Shown: piece after piece, positions 10,641-20,878 of the stretch
Layout: each line of letters opens with the position of its first letter
How positions within the stretch are numbered: the stretch's first letter is position 1
Source: Liquidambar formosana
Taxonomy: Eukaryota; Streptophyta; Magnoliopsida; Saxifragales; Altingiaceae
Length of the DNA: 64,000 nt
Assembly (NCBI GenBank): GCA_039720395.1
Contig: CM077832.1
Coordinates: 30,174,303 to 30,238,302, forward strand
Direction: 5' to 3'
Notes under the pieces: model-generated
Databases searched by the model: none
What the model was told of the DNA's origin: nothing
The model's input: the letters and a program-made list of their open reading frames with translations, nothing else
Translations under genes and position numbers: made by a program

Positions 10641-11640
10641 CAGGCTGCCAGAAGCATATTATCATGTACACGGATTGCACCACAAATCACCAAACCCAGC
10701 CCAAGTCCAGGGAAAATGTATGCGTTGTTAGACTAAATTGACAAAGAGAGGATAAACACTGTCATTAATGTCCAATCCATATATGTGAAGGAGATATTAA
10801 TATAAAGTATTGAAGAAGCACATTATATAACTTGGCCAGGAACAAAAACTTTGCCATTGTACTCAACAGGGTCAAATGGACTTCCGCTAGCAAAAATTGC
10901 ATGACCCTTCGATTAGAAAACAAGAGCAAGGAGAAGAAAGTAAAGAGTTAGTTTCACTTGCAAATTCAGAGTATCATCATCTGCACTGTCGCATATTCAA
11001 CCATATTTGACATAAGATATTGCAAGTTCATTTTACCTTACTCCAAGTGTAAGCTTCTTCAGCTGTACACTCTGACTGAGACGTTGGGTTAGAGAGAGCC
11101 ATAATGACAGGTTTCTGCATGTCAATACATTTTCAACAACATCAACGTCTCTCAGTTGAAATAAAGTTGTAGATAGATATTGTATAAAAAATGAGAGATA
11201 GAAAGAGAGAGAAAGAACTTCATTTAAACAGGCCATGGTCTCAATGACCTCCTTTGTAAATGTTCTTCCAACTCCGGATGATCCAATCAAGACTGTTGGT
11301 TTGATTGCCTAGCAAAGTATAGAGTATAAAAATTAGGGATTAAGAACCACTTAAACCACTTATTGGAATTGAAACAAGTATGGGGAGTTCTTCACACCTT
11401 GACAGCATCTAAGAGATCCTTAACAGGTTCATGTTCATGAGCCCAAGGCTTCTTGAAGTGTTGAAGTGAATCCTTATGAGAGCTAACAATCAATCCCTAC
11501 AAGAGAGCATGCTCTTCTTAATGTACAGACAAATGGGCAAAAAAGGAAAATGGAAACCAGAGGACTACTATTTTTGTTTAGAAAGGAATCTTGATCAAGC
11601 CTTATACTACCTTTGAGTCCACAAGGCATTTGATGTAAAT
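10641..11640 (-). pseudogene. NADP-dependent malic enzyme gene fragment
   Basis: Six intron-separated exons match plant NADP-malic enzyme in order: near 11608-11640 (CLVDSKG), 11397-11500 ([18 protein letters not shown]), 11219-11310 (PTVLIGSSGVGRTFTKEV, the NADP-binding loop), 11038-11114 ([20 protein letters not shown]), 10826-10909 (AIFASGSPFDPVEYNGK) and 10641-10737 ([20 protein letters not shown]). The N-terminal half and the C-terminus are absent. Immediately downstream on the same strand the sequence becomes ALDH, so two unrelated genes are joined with about 140 bp between them. The surviving exons are fairly well kept but cannot make an enzyme. It may be a cargo fragment of a transposon. 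Confidence 0.88.
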
Positions 11641-12100
11641 GGGAATTTTTACATCAGAACAAACACAGAATTTTTATCATTTGGATGTAAATGGGAGTTT
11701 CTCTACCAGCTTTAGAACGAATATTAGCTTTCCAGTCTTGCACTTTGTTAGCAACATGATCGATATCAAGAACTCGATTAAAAATCTTGAACATACCTTC
11801 ACTTTTACACAAGGCCTACTCAAATGTTACCAAGTAACATATTACTAGAAATACCCAGTGCACCTTTCATCAAATTTCTAACCAAACTGAAAAATTTTCG
11901 AGAAAATGAGATAACAAACCTAGAGAAATTTTCACATTGCAAAGAACAGAACTTTCTTACCTAATCAAATGAATAAACCAGCAAAACCAATCAAAATGAA
12001 GGGGGGAAAAAGTTCACAATTTGATACCTAACCAAATTGATACACTATTAAGAAACTCTAAGCTTGACTCCAAAATCCAGCAAAAGCAATCTGTGAATAA

Positions 12101-12105
12101 ACCAC
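12101..12105. repeat. target site duplication ACCAC, left copy
   Basis: ACCAC lies directly before the TGTAGAACG start of the 5' LTR and repeats at 28528-28532 after the GCGTACA end of the 3' LTR. Confidence 0.9.
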
Positions 12106-12846
12106 TGTAGAACGAGAAAATTTGCAACCACTCACAAGTGGGCACGTGTCTTAAAGTCAACTAAATTATGGCAAATTAAATTTGGCCATGTGTCTTCTTA
12201 TAAGTTGAGTGGGATATATTTATGGCAAATAAATGTGTGCCATGTGTCTTTTATTACACAGCGTTGGCGAATTACAAGTTGCCATATGTTTTAAAATTGC
12301 TACACAGGTGGCCAAATCAAATATTGCCACTTATCAAGTGAGACCAAGTAAAAAGAGGACAAATAGTTCTTCCAATCAAATGTTGCCACGTGTTCTGATT
12401 CAGATGGCTATCAAATAATTAATATTTGTCCTTTTATAAAATATAAATAAGGGATAATTATTAAGAAGTCAATTCTTATCAGAATACTCTTCACCCTACC
12501 ACTATAAATAGAGGTAGCCCCCAAGGGTCAAAGGGGGAGACATTCAAGCAACAAAGCTCTGTCAGACCAAAGCCTCGAAAGCTCTGACGTGACCAACATT
12601 CAAGCATTGAAGCTCTATTGGATTAAAGCCTCAAAAGCTCCATAGAACTTCTACACCAAAGACTCAAGATGAAGAACTTGCACCAAAGTTCATAGTCTTT
12701 AATACGCTCAAAGCCTAGAGATTCACACAAGAGATCCATTCCGCCTACATCGAAGGAGATTTCGCCCACTGAATCGAGAACAAGCTACTCAAGCCCTTGA
12801 GTCAAAGTTTCAAGGAGAGAAGAATCAGAGGATTACATTACTTTGC
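12106..12846 (+). repeat. 5' LTR, 3'-truncated
   Basis: It starts TGTAGAACGAG. It aligns without length change to 27679-28419 of the 3' LTR and then diverges abruptly after ACTTTGC. The lost 108 bp include the AATAAA and the CA end, and no primer-binding site follows. A TATA box (TATAAATA, 12503-12510) remains. Confidence 0.92.
12503..12510 (+). promoter_or_regulatory. LTR TATA box (5' LTR)
   Basis: TATAAATA sits 397 bp into the LTR, and the same offset is found in the 3' LTR (28076-28083). CACGTG G-box-like cores lie upstream within the LTR. Confidence 0.6.
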
Positions 12847-12884
12847 CTCTCATCTCTTCTTTTCATCAATTCTCTACAAATTCA

Positions 12885-15088
12885 ATGGCTCCTAAGAAAG
12901 CTACCACTCAAGATCCCAAATCTCACGGATCAATCAACTAAGCCGCAGATCAGGAATCAAGTTGCGACACCCTGAATTTGGGCCCTATGACTCGAAGTAA
13001 GAAAAAGGCAATTGTTGACTTATACGCTCAAACTGCTGCGTGTAAACCAACATTGGGGTCTGGTTCTACCACCCCTAGAAGCCCAGTCATCACTATAGAC
13101 TTTTTGCGGGGAAACAAGGACGCCGATGAGGAGGATGACTCAAATACCAATTCTGCACCTGATACTCCTCATGGAACGCCACAATCCAAGCTAATGTCAA
13201 CTACAGACTTTGCCAGATTTGTAAGTTTCAATGCTGTGCTTGTGATGGTGACTAACACGCTATCTTTGGAAGAATAGATTGCAAGTATGGCCAAGGCTAT
13301 TGAAGTTCTCACAATTGCTACGCAAGAAAGAGACATGCAAATGGCTATACTAGTAGAAAAGATTGGGAATTTGGAACAGCTTAGAATGGGTGCACCGCAA
13401 ATGAATCCCGAGTTAGGTCAATCTAGCAACACTACTGCTAGTGCGACAACGGGTCAACAGCAAGTGAATCTTGAGTTAGGTGGGTTTAACAATACGGCCA
13501 CTAATGCAACAACGGACACACCACCAAGAAACACTAACGTGAGTGACTTTGGTAATGCTGCTACCAATTCGCCAACAGGTATGCCACATACGAATCCACA
13601 AAACATGACCGGAACTATTCCAAGGACTGGAGTTTCATTTGGGAGTTTGCATATTCCCTCGGATGGATCAATCCTAACGGACCAATTGAGAGAGTTCATT
13701 GTTGGTACCATTAAGGATAAGGTCGAAGGCAACACTCGGTCCTCACATGCATATGCTAAGCCATACACTTAAACCTTTTGAGGATGCCAACTGGCTATCA
13801 ACCTCCAAAGTTCCAACAATTTGATGGCAAAGGTAACCTGAAGCAATATATGGCTCACTTTATGGAAACTTGTAATAAGGCCGGCACTGACGGAGATCTA
13901 CTGGTTAAGCAGTTTGTCCGATCCTTAAAAGGCTTCGCCTTTGATTGGTATACTAATTTCTCACCAGGCTCAATTGATAGTTGGGATCAACTTGAATAAG
14001 AATTCATTGATTGCTTCTTCAGCACTCGTTGTACGGTTAGTATGATTGAACTAACCAGCACTTACCAATGGAAGGAGGAGCATGCCATTGATTATATCAA
14101 TAGATGGAGGAACTTAAGTTTGAATTGCAAAGACAGGCTGTCTGAAGCTTCTGCCATTGAGATGTGCACTCAAGGGATGCATTGGGGTCTATGTCACATC
14201 TTGCAAGGAATTAGGCCTAAGACCTTTGAAGATTTAGCAACACGTACTCACGATATGGAGCTTAGCATGGCAGCTAGCAGAAGCCAAGGTCCACTAATCC
14301 AAAACCCTCCAGTCCAAGATTTTCACAAAGGAAAAGAAAAGCAAGATAATCGTAAAGGGGGCAAGTATCCCATCAAAAATGACAACAAAGAATCTATGGC
14401 TATGAGCTCAGCACCGCTGAAGCTTGTACTCAAGTCAAAAAAGAAGGTAGATGAAAGACCTAATACTTTTCAAGATAAAGGAAAGAAGAAGGCCACTTTA
14501 AAAGAAATGCAAGAAAAGGAATACCCTTTTCCTGATTCTGATGTTGCAGAAATGCTAGAAGATCTCCTCAAAAGTAACCTTATTGAACTTCCTAAGATGA
14601 AACGTCTTGAGGATGCTGGTAAGGTTAATGATCCAACATATTGCAAGTACCATGGATTGGTCAGCCATCCTATAGAAAAATGTTTTGTCTTAAAGGAGAA
14701 GATCTTAGAATTGGCTCGCAAGGGAAAGATTGATCTTGGAGTGGAAATAGCAGTGTCAAATTTGGCTGCAGTGACCGTTGGATCTCCTACCTCTTCCAAA
14801 GAAATGGTGTATGAAACGCCTATTTCTATGTTATTGCACACAACTTTTACCATGAAGTTTGGCTCGTTTCATCCTATTCGAGTTGAGTGTATGCCTTTAC
14901 ATTCTCCAAAAGCAACTCATTTGGACAAAGCCACTTCAGATGTGACAAAAGTGATTATGCAGTCAGATTCTAATGGGGGCAATGCTTGTTCAGAACCCGA
15001 ATTGTTAAATTCTGAAGATGAAGGGTGGACTCTCGTCACTCACCGTAAGACCTATAAATCCAATTCATTAAAGTCATCTTATGTATGA
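12885..15088 (+). pseudogene. retrotransposon gag
   Basis: The likely original start is the ATG at 12885 (MAPKKATTQD), in frame with the stretch from 12978 but cut by TAA at 12939-12941. Frames then run 12978-13277, 13287-13772, 13778-13999 and 14042-15088. The 13778-14290 part has the retrotransposon gag signature (FQQFDGKGN, SLKGFAFDWY, YINRWRNLS). A Cys/His cluster (CKYHGLVSHPIEKC) near 14640-14680 resembles the degenerate zinc knuckle of Tat gags. A TAA at 13997-13999 falls where Gln is expected. The capsid-like protein would package element RNA in the cytoplasm, but it cannot be made as drawn. Confidence 0.88.
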
Positions 15089-15145
15089 CCTATAAGGACT
15101 AAAGGGAGGTCTCAAGTTGCGAGAAGGCCAAAGGCGAGGAAAACT

Positions 15146-15961
15146 TTGAAAAATCATAAAGTAGTGTCCATCATAACTGAGAAAGAGCTTGCACGCATAC
15201 GCATTTTGATAACTTTATGGGACTTCATGCCAAAATGGTTCCAAGATACTGCCTACCCTTCGTCAAGTGCATTGCCTTGTTATGAAGTACACGATGAAGA
15301 AGAGCAATCAGAAAGAAAAGAAGATGGACTTATCTTAGAAAAGTTAAAAGGTGAAGAAGATTCTCACATCAGCCTCAATATTGTCGCGTCAAGCATGTCA
15401 AGCATGTCAACCATCACATTTTCTGATGAAGATTTACTTTTGGGTTCTAATCCTCATAATCGTCCTCTTTTCGTTACTGGCTATGTTCGTGAATGAAAAG
15501 TTAATAGAATGTTGTTGGATGGCGGATCTGCTGTAAAAATTTTGCCAATATGTGTCATGAAGGAGTTGGGCGTTTCCATGGACGAACTCTCACATAGTCG
15601 TTTGTTGATTCAAGGCCTTAACCAAGGTGGTCAAAGGGCTACTGGCATGATAAGACTTGACTTCCTGATCGGAGATATGGCTTTTAATGCATTATTTCAT
15701 GTTATTGAGTCCAAGACTTCATATAACATGTTATTGGGGCGGCCATGGCTTCATGACTATGGAGTGGTTCCTTCTACTCTTCATCAATGTTTCAAATACT
15801 ATCAGAATGGGATTCAAAGGAAGATGGCGGCTGATGACAAACCATTCACAGAGGCCAAAACTTATTTTGCTGATGCCAAGTTTTACTTGCAATCCAATGT
15901 GGCAAAAGATGTCCAACCTAATGCTGCACCATCAATTGGAGATGTTAGTACTCAAGAGTAA
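15146..15961 (+). pseudogene. retrotransposon aspartic protease region
   Basis: Two frames (15146-15496 and 15509-15961) are separated by a stop near 15494. The second frame opens with LLDGGSAVKILP, the active-site D-G/S-G-S-A motif of a retroviral-type aspartic protease, and later has MLLGRPWLHDYG, the conserved LGRPWL segment. In the family this domain cleaves the Gag-Pol polyprotein. It lies between gag and reverse transcriptase as in all Ty3/gypsy elements. Confidence 0.88.
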
Positions 15962-16099
15962 AAAACCACTCGAAAGGTAGAGGCAACAAATCATGCCAAA
16001 GGACATGGAGAAACAAGCAAGGCTAAGCAAACTAAAGTTACATGGGGGCAAAAGCCAAAGGATCAGATTCATATTAATCCCACTAGAGCATCCCCTGTA

Positions 16100-18560
16100 T
16101 TGCGTTATGTGCCAAAATCTAAAAGAAAAGAAGGGCAGTCTCCTTTTATTGGGTATGATCCTATCGTGCTCGAAGCCTTAGAAGATTTAACTCTCCCAGT
16201 TACAAAGCTCGCCATGACAAAGGTAATGCAACCTCTCATCCAAGGTTTCGTTAGACCATCGCAAGGAACCGAAGTGGAACATGGTGATTTGCCAGAAAAG
16301 AGGACTAGTGGTTTTGATCCTAATGCTTACAAGCTCATGGTTAAAGCTGGAGGTAGTTGTCAAGACTTAATTCCTGTTGGAAACTATCCCAATGAGGCGA
16401 CCAAAGGAAAGGAACATGGTTTGACTAATACCCAAAAGATGTTAAGAGAAAAGGGTTATGTCATAGAAAATCCTAAGACTGGCCTTGGGTTTGTTCCTCC
16501 TGCTCCTATTCGTATATCGATGAAAAAAGCTAGCTTGCAATATATCGCAATTGATTCTAAAGAAGTGGGCGCAAATGTTCAAACAACACCAACAAGACTT
16601 TCAGTATTTGATCATCTTGGTGAGACCTCTTCACGAGTGTCGGTCTTTGATAGGATTGGGCTTCAAGAAAACGCCACTTTGGGTGAACGCAAACCAGCAC
16701 ATACTAGATTGGGTGATCACATTCCATCTCAACACTTATACAATAAGAAGACTAAGCGTCATCGACAAAGAAAGTCATCTTTTGTCATCCAAGATTCCAA
16801 AGAATCTTGTAGTGTGATCCCATCTCGGATGAAGCGACATATTTCGTTGAATATCACTACTGGTGAAGAATTAAAGATTAAGAGTCACACGGTAGTATTT
16901 ACAAATCAAAAGGATTCTGGTCAAAACATGCTCGAAGATGTGTATATGGATAGCCTTGTAGCTACCATATTACATATATCAATAAAAGAAATTCCCGAAG
17001 AAGAACCTCTGACGGAAGAAGATGCAGCGAATGCTCCAGTAGCATTTGAAGAAGGAGTCCAATCTACTGTGGATGAATTAAAAGAAGTTGATCTTGGTAC
17101 TCCCGATGATCCTTGTCTTACTTTCTTAAGTGCTAATTTGAGTACTGAAGAAAAAAAAGCTTACATAGATCTCTTACGTGAGTATAGAGATATTTTTGCT
17201 TGGACTTACAAAGAGATGCCGGGTTTAGACCCAAAAGTTGCTGTACACTATCTAGCAGTGAAGCATGGAGTGCGTCCCATCAAACAAGTTCAACATCGAT
17301 CTCGACCAGAGCTTATCCCGTAAATAGAAGTAGAAGTTAATGAACTCATTGAAGCAAACTTCACTCGTGAAGTAAAGTATCCTACTTGGATATCAAATAT
17401 CGTCCCAGTAAGAAAGAGGAATGGGAAGATTCGCATCTGTGTCTATTTTTGAGATCTCAACAATGTATGTCTAAAGGACGATTTCCTATTGCCTTTGATT
17501 GAAATTATGGTTGATGCTACTACTGGTCATGAGGTTTTATCCTTTATAGATGGTTTGTCTGGATATAATCAAATTCGAATGGCACCAAAAGATGAGGAAC
17601 TTACAGCTTTTTGCACTCCAAAAGGGATTTACTGCTACAAAGTTATGCCTTTTGGGCTGAAGAATGCTAGAGCCACCTATCAAAGGGCCATGCAAAAGAT
17701 CTTCGATGACATGCTTCATAAGAATGTCGAATGATATGTCGATGACTTGGTAGTTAAGTCCAAGAAAAGAGGAGACCACCTCCAAGACTTAAGAATGATT
17801 TTTGAGCGGCTGCGGCGATATCAACTTAAAATGAATCCTTTAAAGTGTGCCTTTGGGGTGACATCAGGAATATTCCTTAGGTTCATTGTTCGACATTACG
17901 GTATTGAAATTGACCAATCCAAAATTGATGCTATCATAAAAATGCCAAAACCACAAAACCTGCATGAGCTAAAGAGTTTTCAAGGACGATTAGCTTATAT
18001 CCGCTGATTTATCTTTAATTTGGTTGGTCGTTGTTAACCTTTCAATCGACTGATGAAGAAAGATGTTCCATTTGAGTGGGATGAAGCATGTACTAATGCC
18101 TTTAGAAGCATTAAGTCATATTTACTTAAGCCACCTATCTTGAGAGCACCAATTCCTGGTAAACCTCTCATACTTTATATTTCATTACAATTACGCTCTT
18201 TGGGGGTTCTCCTAGCTCAGGAAAATGAAGAAGGAAAAGAGAATGCTCTTTACTTTCTCAGCAGAACGTTGATAGGCTCCGAGTTGAATTATTCTCTAAT
18301 TGAGAAGATGTGCATCGCCTTGATATTCGCAATCCAAAAGTTAAAACACTATTTGCAAGCTCATTCTGTTCGACTCATTTCTCGTGCAGATCTATTGAAG
18401 TACATTATGTCTAAGCCTTTTCTTTCTAGGAGACTAACTAGATGGGCACTATTGCTGTAAGAGTTTGAAATTACTTATATTCCTCAAAGGGCTGAGAAAG
18501 GGCAGGTCTTAACTGACTTTTTAGCTGATCATCCTATATCAGATAATTGGGAGATATCTA
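16100..18560 (+). pseudogene. reverse transcriptase and first RNase H, multiply interrupted
   Basis: The frame runs from about 16100 with an N-terminal linker, then RT blocks: IFAWTYKEMPGLDPKVAVH, VRKRNGKIRICV, the SFIDGLSGYNQIRMAP block, MPFGLKNARATYQRAM and YVDDLVVKS, whose catalytic Asp pair is kept. The LSRTL and FAIQKLKHYL part is the first RNase H or connection domain. Stops fall at 17321, 17450, 17732, 18005, 18035 and 18458. By comparison with the family, the stops at 17321, 18035 and 18458 sit at Gln positions and those at 17450 and 18005 at Arg positions. The enzyme would copy element RNA into DNA and is inactive here. Confidence 0.92.
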
Positions 18561-18613
18561 AAAGCCTTCCTGACGAGGAAGCACTTCTTATTAAAGTTCT
18601 CTCACCTTGGAAA

Positions 18614-19033
18614 ATGTTCTTTGATAGGGCTGCACGTCATGATAGTGCCGGTGCTGGAGTTGTGTTTTTTACTCCCGAAGGAGATATATTGCCATATGCA
18701 TTCTTTCTCACTCAATGTTGCTCAAACAATGTGGCTGAATACCAAGCTCTTCTTCTTGGGCTTGAAATGGCGGTAGATATGAAGGTCTTGCAACTTGAAG
18801 TTTTTGGGGATTCTAAACTAGTCATAAATCAACTCTTGCGTGAGTACAATGTTAGGAAACCCGAGTTGATGCCGTATTTTGATTATGGCACTCGTCTTAT
18901 GGGATGGTTTGATCGTATCACCTTACAATATGTGCCAAGAAAAGAGAATAGACAAGCAGATGCTTTGAAAAATCTAGTATCAACCCTCATTTTATCTGAT
19001 CTTCAAGCTAAAGTGCCCATTTGCCAAAATTAG
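18614..19033 (+). pseudogene. archaeal-type RNase H (aRNH) domain
   Basis: This 139-residue frame opens MFFDRAARHDSAGAGVVF. It has NNVAEYQALLLGLEMA and VFGDSKLVINQL, the Asp-Glu-Asp pattern of RNase H, and ends with ENRQADALKNL. A second RNase H after the ordinary one is a hallmark of plant Tat-lineage elements and supports that assignment. It stays open for its whole length and is the best-kept part of pol. It is part of a polyprotein and not a free gene. Confidence 0.88.
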
Positions 19034-19169
19034 GCAATGCCACCAACTTTTGATGATGAAATTGAAGAAGGTGAAGTAAATCTAATCTCTATTTGTGAAG
19101 TCGAGAAGGAAGATTGGCGACAATCCCTTATTGACTACTTAGAACATGGGAGGTTATCTGATGATCGTT

Positions 19170-20362
19170 GACATAAGGTTGAAATACGACGAAGAGCACC
19201 GCAGTTTATAGACTTTAAGAATACACTCTATCGTCGTTCATTTGATGGTGTTTTTTCCTTCGCTGCTTAGGAGAAGAAGAGGCTAATTAAGCATTACAAG
19301 AAGCTCATTCTGGAATATGTGGTGCTCATCAGTCTGGCCCTAAACTTCATTTTCAAATAAAAAGGATGGGGTACTATTGGCCTACAATGGTAAAAGATTG
19401 CATGGATTACGCTAAAAAGTGCTAAGCCTGTCAATTCCACGCAAACTTTACACATCAACCACCTGAGCCATTGCACCCAACTGTTGCTTCTTAGCCTTTT
19501 GAAGTGTGGGGACTTGATGTGGTTGGACCGCTTACCAATAAGTCTTCTGCTGGTCATGAGTATATACTTGCAGCGACAGACTACTTTCGAAGTGGGCGGA
19601 AGCTATACCTCTTAAGGATGTGAAGAAAGAAACCGTTGTTGATTTCATTAAAGGAAATATCATTTATCGTTATGGTGTGCCCTGATACATCATAACCGAT
19701 AATGGAAAGCCATTTTGTAATGCTCTTGTGAATCAACTTTATGAAAAGTTTAGTTTCAAGCAGTATAAATCTTTAATGTATAACGCACCAGCTAATGGCC
19801 TTGCCGAAGCTTTTAATAAAACTCTTTGCAATCTTCTCAAGAAAGTTGTAAGTAGATCAACGAAGGATTGGCATGAAAGAATTGGAGAAGCTCTTTGGGC
19901 ATATCGAACAACATATCGAACACCTACTCAAGCTACTCCATATTCTTTGGTTTATGGTGTTGAAGCTGTCCTTCCACTAGAGCGACAAATCCCTTCATTA
20001 AGGATCGCCATTCAAGAAGGGCTTACAAATGAAGACAATGCTCGTCTACGGTTAGAGGAATTAGAGGCCTTAGATGAGAAGAGGCTTGAAGCACAACAAA
20101 TGTTAGAGTGTTATCAGGCTCGTCTCTCTAAAGCATTCAATAAGAAAGTTTGACCTTGGTCCTTTCAAATGGGAGACTTGGTGCTCGCCGTTTGACGACC
20201 AATCATCATTACTCATCGAATGGGCAATAATTTTCTCTTGAAATGGGATGGACCATATGTGATTCAAGAAGCTTACACAAATGGTGCTTACAAGTTAGTT
20301 GATGGAGATGGGTTAAGAATTGGCCCTATCAATGGCATGTTTCTGAAACGTTACTATGCTTA
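19170..20362 (+). pseudogene. integrase, multiply interrupted
   Basis: The HHCC zinc finger is visible (AHSGICGAH, then CXACQFHANF), followed by the catalytic core (FEVWGLDVVGPL and later NGLAEAFNKTL with the Glu) and a C-terminal segment with MGDLVL and WDGPYVI before a stop near 20362. Stops at 19288, 19423, 19492, 19683, 20151 and 20193 and at least one frameshift (near 19590) break it. Most of the stops are Gln, Arg or Trp codons changed by C-to-T or G-to-A. The enzyme would insert the DNA copy into chromosomes. It is not functional. Confidence 0.9.
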
Positions 20363-20379
20363 AAGGCTGGATAGCGCTC

Positions 20380-20720
20380 TTCTTCGCATGAGCCTAAACT
20401 ACATGTTGCTCCTAGCCCGCATGAGCATAAACTGTGTATGGCATCAAAAAGAAAAAAAAGAAAAAAAAGTGAACTACGTTATGACTTGATCCTTTCCTTA
20501 TGGAATGGTACGTAGGCAACTTGGGAATCACCTAAGTTCAGTCAACTAATCAAAAAAAAAAAAAAATCATCATGCTCGTGGCCCGCATGAGCTTAAACTG
20601 TGAATGGCATTTCTTTATGAATTCACCATCATTATTTTTGAACTACGTTATGACTTGATCATTTCCTTATGGAATGGTACGTAGGAAATTCGAAAGATAT
20701 TTCAAATTCAGTCAACATCA
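20380..20720 (+). repeat. two direct repeats after integrase
   Basis: The block with CGCATGAGC and GAACTACGTTATGACTTGATC up to TGGTACGTAGG occurs at about 20396-20517 and again about 169 bp later. A-rich runs separate the copies. I recall similar blocks directly after pol in other plant Tat-type elements. Confidence 0.75.
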
Positions 20721-20878
20721 CAAAAAAAAAAAAAGGAGAAGTATCATAGTTATAAAAAAAAAAAATGGTGTTTCATTACTTAAAGATGCTACGATTACAA
20801 AAGAAAAAATGAAGCATTTATTAGAGTAACAATGGTAAAGCCTATTCTCTCCAAAAAAAAAAAAAAAAAAAAAAAAAA

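Noticed and set aside
12061..12080. CTTGACTCCAAAAT shared by the left and right flanks of the LTR element (also near 28563)
   Set aside because: Too short and not adjacent to the borders. The ACCAC duplication already defines the insertion site.
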